Part shown: one piece after another, positions 15,763-23,497 of the stretch
Numbering within the stretch: position 1 is the stretch's first letter
Layout of the letters: each line of letters begins with the position of its first letter
Origin: Streptosporangium amethystogenes
GTDB taxonomy: Bacteria > Actinomycetota > Actinomycetes > Streptosporangiales > Streptosporangiaceae
NCBI RefSeq assembly: GCF_000721075.1
Contig: NZ_JOEQ01000026.1
Location: 1-64,000 of the forward strand
Reading direction: 5' to 3'
DNA: 64,000 nucleotides
The notes under the pieces: generated by a model
Seen by the model: only the letters and a program-made list of their open reading frames with translations
Databases searched by the model: none
Told to the model about the DNA's origin: nothing
Position numbers and translations under genes: made by a program

Positions 15763-17028
15763 ATGCCCAACTACGTGGCTCTGCCGGAAGATGGAGAGAT
15801 CGCTTTTGTGGACATGACACAAAAGGCTCGCGGCCTCCTCGCGCAGGTCGAGGAGATCGCGGCCACTCTGGTCGGTACCGTCTGGGAGCGCCTGCCCGGA
15901 TATGACCAGGCGCGGATGGAGGTCGAGGACCTCACCGAGGTGGTCGCGCCCAACCTCACCGCCGTGCTCTCGGCGGTGGCCGAGCGGCGGGCCCTCACCG
16001 AGGCCGAACTGCTGTCCGCGGCGGCGCTCGGTCAGCGGCGGGCCATCCAGGGCGTGCCGATCGAGAGCCTGGTCGCCTCCTGGCACACCGCCGAGCGGGC
16101 GTTGCTGGAGCGGCTTGCCGCCGCGGCCGGGCCGTCGGCCAGGGGCCACGATCTCGCCGGGCTCGTGCAACGGCTGGCCGCGCTGACCGATTCCATGATC
16201 GACGCCTCGACCGACGCCTACCGCCAGACCCGCAGCGAGGCCGCCGCCCATCTCGACCAGATCGCCACCGACCTGGTGTCCCGGCTCGCCGGCGGGGAAC
16301 CGCTCGATCCCGCCGACGTCGAGGAGCGCGCCCGGCTCGTCGGAGTGCCCGCCCAGGTGCCGCACCGCGCCGCCGCGATCGGCATGGTCGAGGTGACCAG
16401 CCCCCTCGCGCTCGCCAGGGCGCAGAAGGCGGTGCTCGACTCGCTGCGCCCCCGGCTGCGCAGCCGCGTCCTCGTCGGGAGCAAGGGAGCCACCACGCTG
16501 CTGCTGCTCGCCGACGCGCCCGGCCTCGACGAGGCGCTGACCCGCGCCGCCCGCCGGCCGGGCATCCCGCCGGGCCTCGTCCTGGGCCTCGGTGAGCCGC
16601 GGCCCAGGCTCGGAGAGGCGGGTGGGTCGTGCCGGGAGGCACTGGCCGCCCTGGAGGCCGGGCTGCGGATGGGGGCCGACCGCGTGGTGATCCACTTCGA
16701 GCGTGTCATTCCCGAGGTGCTTCTCATCGGCAACCCCCTCGACGCCGGCCGTCTGGTGGACACGGTGCTGACCCCGCTGAGACCCAGCCCGGTGCTCATC
16801 GAGACCCTGCGGACCTACCTCGCCTGCGGCCTGTCGGTACGGCTGACCGCGCAGCACCTGTCGATCCACGAGAACACCGTCAGCTACCGCCTGCGCCGCA
16901 TCCTCCGGCTGCTGGATTTAGACGCCCCCTCCCGGCTGCTGCGCCCCGATGTCCTCCTCGCGCTGCGGGCCGACGAGCTCGGCCAGGGCCGGCAGGAGGC
17001 GCGCCTCAACGACCGCGGCCCGGAGTGA
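15763..17028 (+). CDS. PucR/CdaR-family transcriptional regulator
   Basis: A 421-residue PucR-type regulator. The N-terminal half carries the RsbRD-like helical sensing region (TAVLSAVAERRALTEAELLS, then SLVASWHTAERALLERL), the middle a GGDEF-like fold, and the C-terminus the family helix-turn-helix (LRTYLACGLSVRLTAQHLSI, then HENTVSYRLRRI). PucR relatives control purine catabolism, and others respond to amino acids or small organic acids. It is divergent from the five-gene operon at 9.9-15.7 kb with only 58 bases between, so it very probably activates that operon in response to its substrate. The ATG at 15763 is used; an ATG at 15814 would be a shorter alternative. Confidence 0.85.
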   Translation: MPNYVALPEDGEIAFVDMTQKARGLLAQVEEIAATLVGTVWERLPGYDQARMEVEDLTEVVAPNLTAVLSAVAERRALTEAELLSAAALGQRRAIQGVPIESLVASWHTAERALLERLAAAAGPSARGHDLAGLVQRLAALTDSMIDASTDAYRQTRSEAAAHLDQIATDLVSRLAGGEPLDPADVEERARLVGVPAQVPHRAAAIGMVEVTSPLALARAQKAVLDSLRPRLRSRVLVGSKGATTLLLLADAPGLDEALTRAARRPGIPPGLVLGLGEPRPRLGEAGGSCREALAALEAGLRMGADRVVIHFERVIPEVLLIGNPLDAGRLVDTVLTPLRPSPVLIETLRTYLACGLSVRLTAQHLSIHENTVSYRLRRILRLLDLDAPSRLLRPDVLLALRADELGQGRQEARLNDRGPE

Positions 17029-17116
17029 CCGGCCCAGGCCTGCCCGGGGACGGGAGACGATGGCGTGCGCCGTGCCTCCTCGGCCCCGGCCTACGGCGGC
17101 CGCGGTGGTGGGCGGG

Positions 17117-18220
17117 TCAGTCGAGGCCCGGCTCGGCCCAGAAGATCGTTCCGGGGCCGCGCAGCTCAACCGCGCCGTGGGCGGCGGGGACGAAGACGGA
17201 CTCGCCCGGCTGCAGCACCTGCCCGCCGACCTCGGCCTCGCCCTCGGTGCACACCAGGATGCGTGGTACTCCGCCCTCCAGGGTGAGCCCGGAGCCCGGA
17301 ACGGCCGTGCCGAGGCGGAACTCCGGGGCGGGAGTGCGGTAGAGGTTGCCGACCGGCTCGACCGGCAGGGGTGAGATCGAGGGGTCGGTGACGCGCAGCA
17401 GCTCGTCGACGTCCATCGGCTTGCTGGTCAGCCCCGCGCGGAGCACGTTGTCGGAGCTGCCCATGATCTCCACACCGAAACCGCTCAGGTAGCAGTGCAG
17501 GACTCCCGCGCCCAGGAACAGCGCCTCACCGGGCCGCAGCTCGTGGCGGCGCAGGAAGAGCGGGGCGAGGCAGGCCGGGTCTTCCGGATGGATGCCGGTC
17601 AGGCGTACCACCAGTTCGTCGTCGGGGCCGCCCGAGGCCGACGCGGCACGCGCGATCGCGGCCGCCAGGTCCGCCCTGTCATCCTTCGGCCACTCCACCA
17701 GCGCGCGGAGCGCGGCGGAGGCGTCGCCGGCGGCCAGCGGCGCCACGACGGGCTCCAGTTCCGGGATGCCCAGCCCGCCGATGAGCGCCGCGGCCTCCGC
17801 GGGCGGACGGAACCCGGCCAGCGCGGTGAACGGGGTCAGCGCGCAGATCAGCTCGGGCTTGGGGAACGGGTCGACGTAGACGCCCCTGGCGTAGCCCTCC
17901 TCCGCCTGCCGCCGCGACGGATGAACCTGCAGTGACAGCGGCAGGTCTACGGCGATCAGCTTCAGCAGGTACGGCAACCGCGAGCCGAACCGCTCAACGG
18001 TCCTCTCCCCGAGCTCGGCCACCGGGTCGGCGGCCACCGTCTCGGCGAGGGAGTGCCACGTCCCCCGCCGCAGCACCGACGAGGAGCCGGACGGGTGGGT
18101 GCCGAACCACATCTCCGCCTCGGGCCGCTCCGCGGGGGAGGGGCGCCCGGCCAGCGTGGCGATGGCCGTGCGCGAGCCCCAGTCGTAGTTCTTCACGGGA
18201 TTGCGCAACAGGCTCGTCAC
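17117..18220 (-). CDS. manA: Mannose-6-phosphate isomerase, class I
   Basis: A 367-residue zinc enzyme interconverting mannose-6-phosphate and fructose-6-phosphate, which supplies GDP-mannose for mannolipids and glycans. The zinc ligands are seen in LQVHPSRRQAEEG (Gln and His), PKPELICAL (Glu) and LGAGVLHCYLSG (His), and the active-site Arg region in SDNVLRAGLTSKPMDV. The frame is open further upstream, but the extension is low-complexity. The GTG at 18220 (VTSLLRNPVKNYDWGS) gives the family N-terminus and follows GGAGACGGTGAAGAC. Its product could feed the phosphatidylinositol mannoside genes at 51.8-54 kb. Confidence 0.9.
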   Translation of the reverse strand: MTSLLRNPVKNYDWGSRTAIATLAGRPSPAERPEAEMWFGTHPSGSSSVLRRGTWHSLAETVAADPVAELGERTVERFGSRLPYLLKLIAVDLPLSLQVHPSRRQAEEGYARGVYVDPFPKPELICALTPFTALAGFRPPAEAAALIGGLGIPELEPVVAPLAAGDASAALRALVEWPKDDRADLAAAIARAASASGGPDDELVVRLTGIHPEDPACLAPLFLRRHELRPGEALFLGAGVLHCYLSGFGVEIMGSSDNVLRAGLTSKPMDVDELLRVTDPSISPLPVEPVGNLYRTPAPEFRLGTAVPGSGLTLEGGVPRILVCTEGEAEVGGQVLQPGESVFVPAAHGAVELRGPGTIFWAEPGLD

Positions 18221-18497
18221 GACGTCTTCACCGTCTCCGGAAGGGAGGAACGCCGCGACGCGGGGATCTCGCCCGGCCCGGTCTGGTCGGCCGCCGCGCG
18301 GGCGGCGGGGATGAGGGGGCCGTTCATGATCCTCCGTGTCCGTGAGTCCGAGCAGGAAACGAATGAATGCCACAGAACGCCGATGCTACGCGTCTTCGGT
18401 GTCTCCCGGCCGCCAATGCACGGCCAAGACCGGGTGAACAAGTCCGTCGACCGCGGGGTCTCACCGCCCGGGGCACCGCACCGCCACGCGACGGTCC

Positions 18498-19418
18498 TTA
18501 CCGTGCCGGACCGCGGGCCGAATCCGGCTCCGCCTCGTACGCGGTCCCTTTCTCCCGGCCTTCCACCAGGACGGCGAGACCGTCGAGGAGACGCCGCAGG
18601 CCGAACTCGAACCACTCGTCGATGTCGATCACGTCCCCCCGCTCCGCGTGGAGTCTGGACAGTATCGGGAACCGCCCGGACTCCAGGATCTCCAGGAGCG
18701 CCGGCGTCCTCGACACACGCCACTGCCCGGCCGTGACCCCGGTGCGACGCTCGGCCTCCACTTCGTTCACCAGCAGCAGGGCCGCGCCCTGCACCTGCGC
18801 GCTCACCGTCATGGCCACCCAGTGCGTTGTCGTCGGGTCGAGGCCGAGGCCGTCCATGGCGCGCATCGCCCACTCGACGTCGGCCAGCACGTTCGGCCCG
18901 ATCGGCGGCCGGGGGGTGGCGATGACCCGCAGTACCCAGGGGTGCCTGGAGTACATGCGCCACTCCCGCCTCGCCGCGGCCTCCAGCCCTGTGCGCCAGC
19001 CACCGGGAGCGGAGCCCGGATGCGGGTCCTCGCCGAAGACGGCCTCGACCATCAACTCGACGAGCGCGTCCTTGCCCGGCACGTAGCGGTACAGCGACAT
19101 CGCACCGGTGCTCAACTCGGTCGCGACGCGGCGCATCGACAGCGCGTCCAGCCCCTCGGCGTCGGCGATCCGGACCGCGGTGCGCACGATCCGCTCGGTG
19201 CTCAAGCCGGCTGGGGGCTCGTGCCGTCCCGCCGGATCACCGGTGCTCGGCGGGGGCGTGGGGAGAACGGTCCGCGGCTCGGGCTCGGCGAGGCGCGCGG
19301 TTCGTCCGGCGGTGCGGATCCGGTAGGCCCGTGCCTGACAGGCACGGGAGCAGTACCGCGGGCGTCGCCCCCGGGGCGCGGCGTCCAACGGCTTTCCACA
19401 TTGCGCACACGTCAACAT
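18498..19418 (-). CDS. TetR-family repressor with an N-terminal zinc-ribbon-like segment
   Basis: A 306-residue regulator. The first 35 residues carry CAQC and YCSRAC (C4, C7, C25, C29), a likely zinc-binding knuckle ending in a basic stretch, followed by a Pro-rich linker. The TetR helix-turn-helix comes next (LSTERIVRTAVRIADAEGLD, then MRRVATELSTGAMSLYRYV), then a C-terminal ligand domain of the TetR_C type. It is divergent from an MFS multidrug-type exporter, the classical arrangement of a drug-responsive repressor and its pump. The ATG at 19418 begins exactly with the Cys motif. Whether the Cys segment binds zinc, DNA or a ligand is unknown. Confidence 0.85.
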   Translation of the reverse strand: MLTCAQCGKPLDAAPRGRRPRYCSRACQARAYRIRTAGRTARLAEPEPRTVLPTPPPSTGDPAGRHEPPAGLSTERIVRTAVRIADAEGLDALSMRRVATELSTGAMSLYRYVPGKDALVELMVEAVFGEDPHPGSAPGGWRTGLEAAARREWRMYSRHPWVLRVIATPRPPIGPNVLADVEWAMRAMDGLGLDPTTTHWVAMTVSAQVQGAALLLVNEVEAERRTGVTAGQWRVSRTPALLEILESGRFPILSRLHAERGDVIDIDEWFEFGLRRLLDGLAVLVEGREKGTAYEAEPDSARGPAR

Positions 19419-19450
19419 GCGTCCTCGTCCAATTCCGGCACGCCCACTGG

Positions 19451-19507
19451 TGTGACGAAATTCTAACACGCGTTTTTTGTGACGTAATGAAAGGTAGCGA
19501 TGTGACG
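19451..19507. promoter_or_regulatory. Regulator-gene promoter with three TGTGACG repeats
   Basis: On the minus strand TTACGT (19482-19487), a 16-base gap and TAGAAT (19460-19465) form a good promoter for the TetR-family gene. The heptamer TGTGACG occurs three times in the same direction (19451, 19478, 19501), in and around it, so autoregulation through these repeats is possible. Confidence 0.4.
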
Positions 19508-19605
19508 TTATGGCGAGTGAGATATGCCGCCACCTGGCTGGACTGCCTTGTTTTGAAGATATTTCCGCACGTTAGTGCATGCCGCCTTGGCCTGGATAGC
19601 AACCC

Positions 19606-19655
19606 TTGCATGCGTCCAAAAATTTTGCGTACGATGTATACGCATATTTGGCGTA
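19606..19655 (+). promoter_or_regulatory. MFS exporter promoter with alternating GCGTA/TACGC half-sites
   Basis: TTGCAT (19606-19611), an 18-base gap and TACGAT (19630-19635) resemble -35/-10 elements. Over and after the -10 lie three half-sites in alternating orientation: GCGTA at 19627, TACGC at 19639 and GCGTA at 19651, each separated by 7 bases. This fits a TetR-family operator that would block the promoter. Confidence 0.5.
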
Positions 19656-19680
19656 CAGGGTATCCAAGGAGGTTTCGGCA

Positions 19681-21219
19681 ATGGTGCGAACGGTGGCCAC
19701 GGCAGGGCGGAGGGAATGGCTCGGACTCGCGGTGCTCGTCCTGCCCGTCCTGCTCGTCTCGGTGACCGTGACGGTGCTCTACTTCGCGCTGCCCTTCCTG
19801 AGCGCGGACCTCATGCCGACCGGCTCCCAGCTGCTGTGGATCGTCGACATCTACGCCTTCCTGCTGGCCGGTCTGCTGATCACGATGGGTGCCCTGGGGG
19901 ACAGGATCGGCCGCCGGAAGCTGCTGCTGATCGGAGCCGCCGCGTTCGGTATCACGTCGGTCATCGCCGCGTACGCTCCCAACGCCGAGTCGCTCATCGC
20001 GGCCCGCGCCCTGCAGGGCGCTGCGGCGGCGAGCCTGATGCCGCCCACCCTCGCGCTGATCCGGGACATGTTCCGCGATCCGCGGCAGCGCCGGATGGCC
20101 GTCGCGGTATGGGCCGCCGGCTTCGCCGGGGGCAGCGTGCTGGGGCCGATCGTGGGAGGCCGGCTGCTGGAGCACCTCTGGTGGGGGTCGGTGTTCCTGA
20201 TCAACGTGCCGATCATGGTCCTGCTGCTGGCGCTGGGGCCGATCGTGCTCCCCGAGTACCGTGATCCGCGCCCCTGGAGGTTCGACCTGCTCAGTGCCGC
20301 GCTCTCACTGGGGGCCGTGCTGCCGACGGTCTACGGGATCAAGCAGTTCGCCGTCGACGGCCCCGGCCTCCAGGCGCTGCTCGGCGTCGTCGCCGGGTCG
20401 GTGTTCTGCGTCGCCTTTCTGCACAGGCAGCGGACGCTGCCCACCCCGATGCTCGACCTGAGGCTGTTCGCCGGCCGGTGCTTCACCGTGTCCCTGATCG
20501 CGAGCACGCTCGCGGTCTTCGCCCTGGTGGGGCTGTTCTACTTCGTCGCGCAGTACCTGCAGATGGTGCTCGGGCTACGGCCGTTCGTCGCGGGGCTGCT
20601 GACCCTGCCCGCGGCCGGAACCGCCCTCGCCGGCTCGATGCTGGCCGCCGTGATCGCGCAGCGGGTACGCCCGGGACACATCATGGGCGGCGGCATGATG
20701 CTCGTCGCCGGAGGCTTCCTGGTGATGAGCGGGATCGAGGTGGACTCCGAGCGGTGGCCCTTCATCGGCGGCCTGCTCCTGCTGGGGACGGGGATCGGAG
20801 CGGTGCAGGCGACGGCCTCCGACATGATCGTCGCTGTCGCCCCGCCGGAGCGCGCGGGCTCGGCGTCCGCGATCATGGAAGCCGCCACCGAGCTGGGCGG
20901 TGCGCTCGGCGTCGCGATCCTGGGCAGCATCGGCCTGGCCGTCTACGGCGAGAGGCTCACCGCGACGGGTCCCGCGCTGCCCCCCGAGTACGCCGAGGCG
21001 GCGCGCGAGACCCTGGGCGGCGCCGTCGGGGTGGCCGCGCGGATACCGGGAGAGGCGGGAGCGGCCCTGCTCGACGTCGCCCGCTCGGCCTTCACCGACG
21101 GCATGCACCTGGCCGCCCTCCTCGGGGCCGCCTGCACGGCGCTGACGGCGCTGCTGACCGTGGTCCTGCTCCGGCCGGTGCGCGTGGACACCTCGACGGC
21201 GGACGGCGGCGCCGAGTGA
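19681..21219 (+). CDS. MFS drug exporter, DHA2 (14-helix) family
   Basis: A 512-residue inner-membrane drug:H+ antiporter of the EmrB/SmvA/QacA type. The loop 2-3 motif appears as MGALGDRIGRRKLLLIG, the motif C region as AAGFAGGSVLGPIVGGRL, and LWIVDIYAFLLAGLL is typical of SmvA-like pumps. About 14 hydrophobic segments can be counted. The ATG at 19681 follows AAGGAGG. Expression is probably controlled by the divergent TetR-family repressor through the half-sites at 19627-19655. The substrate is unknown; quaternary compounds or a self-made or foreign antibiotic are the usual possibilities. Confidence 0.87.
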   Translation: MVRTVATAGRREWLGLAVLVLPVLLVSVTVTVLYFALPFLSADLMPTGSQLLWIVDIYAFLLAGLLITMGALGDRIGRRKLLLIGAAAFGITSVIAAYAPNAESLIAARALQGAAAASLMPPTLALIRDMFRDPRQRRMAVAVWAAGFAGGSVLGPIVGGRLLEHLWWGSVFLINVPIMVLLLALGPIVLPEYRDPRPWRFDLLSAALSLGAVLPTVYGIKQFAVDGPGLQALLGVVAGSVFCVAFLHRQRTLPTPMLDLRLFAGRCFTVSLIASTLAVFALVGLFYFVAQYLQMVLGLRPFVAGLLTLPAAGTALAGSMLAAVIAQRVRPGHIMGGGMMLVAGGFLVMSGIEVDSERWPFIGGLLLLGTGIGAVQATASDMIVAVAPPERAGSASAIMEAATELGGALGVAILGSIGLAVYGERLTATGPALPPEYAEAARETLGGAVGVAARIPGEAGAALLDVARSAFTDGMHLAALLGAACTALTALLTVVLLRPVRVDTSTADGGAE

Positions 21220-21542
21220 CCGCTCACCGCGGGCGACGGGTGAAGAGAGCGGCCCTTTCCGCGACGAACTCCCGCACGAAGCCCGCCGGACGCTTCCAGC
21301 CCGGAGACATTCTCACCGTGATGACGAAGGCGTGAGGCTGGCCGGCTGATTTACGAGACCAAGCCGGGGCCCTGGCGGGTCAAGGGCGTCAGGTGAGGTC
21401 ATCGAGCGTCAGCGCAACGTCGGCACCGGTGCTGATAGCAACCCGGAACAACCGACATCACCCAGAGAAGCCAGAAGGCCGCCAAGGCCCCTGAACCAGG
21501 GCTTTGACGGCCATTTGACCTGCTCATGGCGGCCATGAGCGG
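21220..21542. other. Intergenic region downstream of the MFS gene and of the tRNA cluster
   Basis: No gene is supported. A short frame near 21335-21395 reads RLIYETKPGPWRVKGVR and may be a decayed C-terminus, but it is too short to place. A near-perfect inverted repeat with 9-base arms (GCTCATGGC/GCCATGAGC, 21522-21540) lies 2 bases beyond the 3' end of tRNA-Val and could be a processing or termination hairpin for the tRNA transcript. Confidence 0.35.
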
Positions 21543-21617
21543 TGGTGGACGATACAGGGATTGAACCTGTGACCTCTTCCGTGTCAGGGAAGCGCTCTCC
21601 CGCTGAGCTAATCGTCC
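21543..21617 (-). tRNA. tRNA-Val (anticodon GAC), CCA encoded
   Basis: The minus strand folds as a complete cloverleaf: acceptor GGACGAT/ATCGTCC, anticodon stem CTTCC/GGAAG with loop CTGACAC (anticodon GAC), and T arm ACAGG/CCTGT with TTCAATC. A73 and an encoded CCA follow. It is the third and last tRNA of the cluster. Confidence 0.93.
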
Positions 21618-21631
21618 TCGCTGTGAACCAG

Positions 21632-21702
21632 AGGTGGAGACGGGATTTGAACCCGTGTACACGGCTTTGCAGGCCGTTGCCTCGCCTCTCGGCCACTCCA
21701 CC
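21632..21702 (-). tRNA. tRNA-Cys (anticodon GCA)
   Basis: Acceptor stem GGTGGAG/CTCCACC; anticodon stem ACGGC/GCCGT with loop CTGCAAA (anticodon GCA); T loop TTCAAAT. The discriminator base is U, as expected for tRNA-Cys. CCA is not encoded. Confidence 0.93.
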
Positions 21703-21727
21703 GAGTGGGGGACCGGAGTCCCTTCCG

Positions 21728-21799
21728 AGCGGAAGACGGGATTCGAACCCGCGACCCTCACCTTGGCAAGGTGATGCTCTACCACTGAGCCACTTCCGC
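21728..21799 (-). tRNA. tRNA-Gly (anticodon GCC)
   Basis: Acceptor stem GCGGAAG/CTTCCGC; anticodon stem of TCACC/GGTGA type with loop TTGCCAA (anticodon GCC); T loop TTCGAAT; discriminator U. It is first in the Gly-Cys-Val transcript, whose promoter should lie in 21800-21949. CCA is not encoded. Confidence 0.93.
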
Positions 21800-21949
21800 G
21801 TGTCTCCGGGGCCTGCCCGGACTCACTGCGAGAACTCTAGCGAATACCCGGCCGCTCCCCAAACCGAGCGCTACCGGTATCGTGAGATGTAAGGAGCCAG
21901 TAATGGGTTCACCAGTTACCGGGTTCAACCTACGCGAGAGAGTGACAGC

Positions 21950-23497
21950 ATGCGCGACAACGAGGTCGTGAACGTCGGGCCGGAGCCGCTGAGCTTCGAG
22001 CAGGTCGTCGAGGTCGCCAGGTACGGTGCCCCCGTGCGCCTCACCGACGACGCCGTGGCCGCCATGGCCGCGGCCCGCACACGCGTGGACGAACTGGCCG
22101 AGAGCCCCACTCCCGCCTATGGCGTCTCGACCGGGTTCGGAGCCCTGGCCACCCGGCACATCGACCCGGCGCTCCGCGCGCAGTTGCAGCGATCCCTCGT
22201 CCGTTCGCACGCCGCCGGGTCCGGCCCCGAGGTCGAGGTCGAGGTGACCCGCGCGATGATGCTGCTGCGCCTGCACACCCTGGCCACCGGCCACACCGGC
22301 GTACGCCCGAAGACGGCCAAGGTGCTGGAGAGCCTGCTCAACGCTCGGATCACCCCCGTCGTGCACGAGTACGGCAGCCTCGGCTGCTCAGGCGACCTCG
22401 CGCCGCTTTCCCACGTGGCCCTCACGATCATGGGGGAGGGGGTCGTCCGGGACGCCGCCGGAGAGCGGGCCGACGCCGCGGAGGCGCTCAAGCAGGCGGG
22501 CATCGAGCCCGTCGAACTGGTGGCCAAGGAGGGGCTCGCGCTCGTCAACGGCACCGACGGCATGCTCGGCATGCTCATCCTGGCCATGGACGACCTCGCC
22601 CGCCTGTTCAGGACCGCCGACATCGGCGCGGCCATGAGCGTGGAGGCGCTGCTGGGCACCGACCGCGTCTTCGCCGCCGACCTGCAGGCCCTGCGCCCGC
22701 ACCCCGGGCAGGCGGCCAGCGCCGCCAACCTCAGGGCGCTGCTCGCGGGCTCGCAGATCATGGACTCCCACCGGGACGGCACCTGCACCCGCGTCCAGGA
22801 CGCCTACTCCCTGCGGTGCGCCCCGCAGGTCGCCGGTGCCGCCCGTGACACCCTGGCGCACGCCGCCTCGGTCGCCGGACGGGAGCTCGCCTCGGCGATC
22901 GACAACCCGGTGGTCCTGGCAGACGGCCGGGTGGAGTCCAACGGAAACTTCCACGGTGCCCCCGTCGGCTACGTGCTCGACTTCCTCGCCATCGCGGCCG
23001 CGGACATGGCGAGCATCTCCGAACGCCGCACCGACCGCATGCTGGACGTGGCACGCAACCACGGCCTACCGGCCTTCCTCGCCGACGATCCCGGTGTCGA
23101 CTCCGGTCACATGATCGCCCAGTACACCCAGGCGGCGGTGGTCTCCGAGCTCAAGCGCCTGGCCGTACCCGCGAGTGTCGACTCGATCCCGAGTTCCGCC
23201 ATGCAGGAGGACCACGTCTCCATGGGCTGGTCGGCCGCGCGCAAGCTGCGCCGCTCGGTGGACGGCCTCACCCGGGTGCTCGCGGTGGAGATCCTCACCG
23301 CCGCGCGGGCCCTGGACCTGCGTGCCCCGCTGCGGCCCGCCCCGGCGACCGGAGCCGTGGTGGCCGCCCTGCGCCAGGCCGTTCCCGGCCCGGGACCCGA
23401 CCGCTTCCTGGCACCGGAGATCGAGACGGTGGTCGGGCTCGTCGCGGCCAACGCGGTCGTCGCCGCCGCCGAGACGGTCACCGGCCCCCTGGCCTAG
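21950..23497 (+). CDS. hutH: Histidine ammonia-lyase
   Basis: A 515-residue MIO-type lyase converting L-histidine to trans-urocanate and ammonia, the first step of histidine breakdown. The MIO-forming motif lies in EYGSLGCSGDLAPLSH (C146-S147-G148, a Cys version of the usual Ala-Ser-Gly). The catalytic Tyr is Y57 (PAYGVSTGFG), and NPVV and QEDHVSMGWSAARK are also typical. hutU and hutI are not adjacent, so urocanate is processed by genes elsewhere or accumulates. The 3' end overlaps the convergent fusion gene by the four bases CTAG, in which both stop codons are read. Length and motifs fit HAL better than phenylalanine or tyrosine lyases. Confidence 0.9.
   Translation: MRDNEVVNVGPEPLSFEQVVEVARYGAPVRLTDDAVAAMAAARTRVDELAESPTPAYGVSTGFGALATRHIDPALRAQLQRSLVRSHAAGSGPEVEVEVTRAMMLLRLHTLATGHTGVRPKTAKVLESLLNARITPVVHEYGSLGCSGDLAPLSHVALTIMGEGVVRDAAGERADAAEALKQAGIEPVELVAKEGLALVNGTDGMLGMLILAMDDLARLFRTADIGAAMSVEALLGTDRVFAADLQALRPHPGQAASAANLRALLAGSQIMDSHRDGTCTRVQDAYSLRCAPQVAGAARDTLAHAASVAGRELASAIDNPVVLADGRVESNGNFHGAPVGYVLDFLAIAAADMASISERRTDRMLDVARNHGLPAFLADDPGVDSGHMIAQYTQAAVVSELKRLAVPASVDSIPSSAMQEDHVSMGWSAARKLRRSVDGLTRVLAVEILTAARALDLRAPLRPAPATGAVVAALRQAVPGPGPDRFLAPEIETVVGLVAANAVVAAAETVTGPLA

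Noticed and set aside
18221..18373. 51-residue N-terminal extension of manA
   Set aside because: It is Arg/Pro-rich without similarity; the GTG at 18220 gives the standard N-terminus and has a ribosome site.
21543..21799. tRNA cluster as integration site of a mobile element
   Set aside because: No integrase or direct repeat of a tRNA 3' end was seen on either side.
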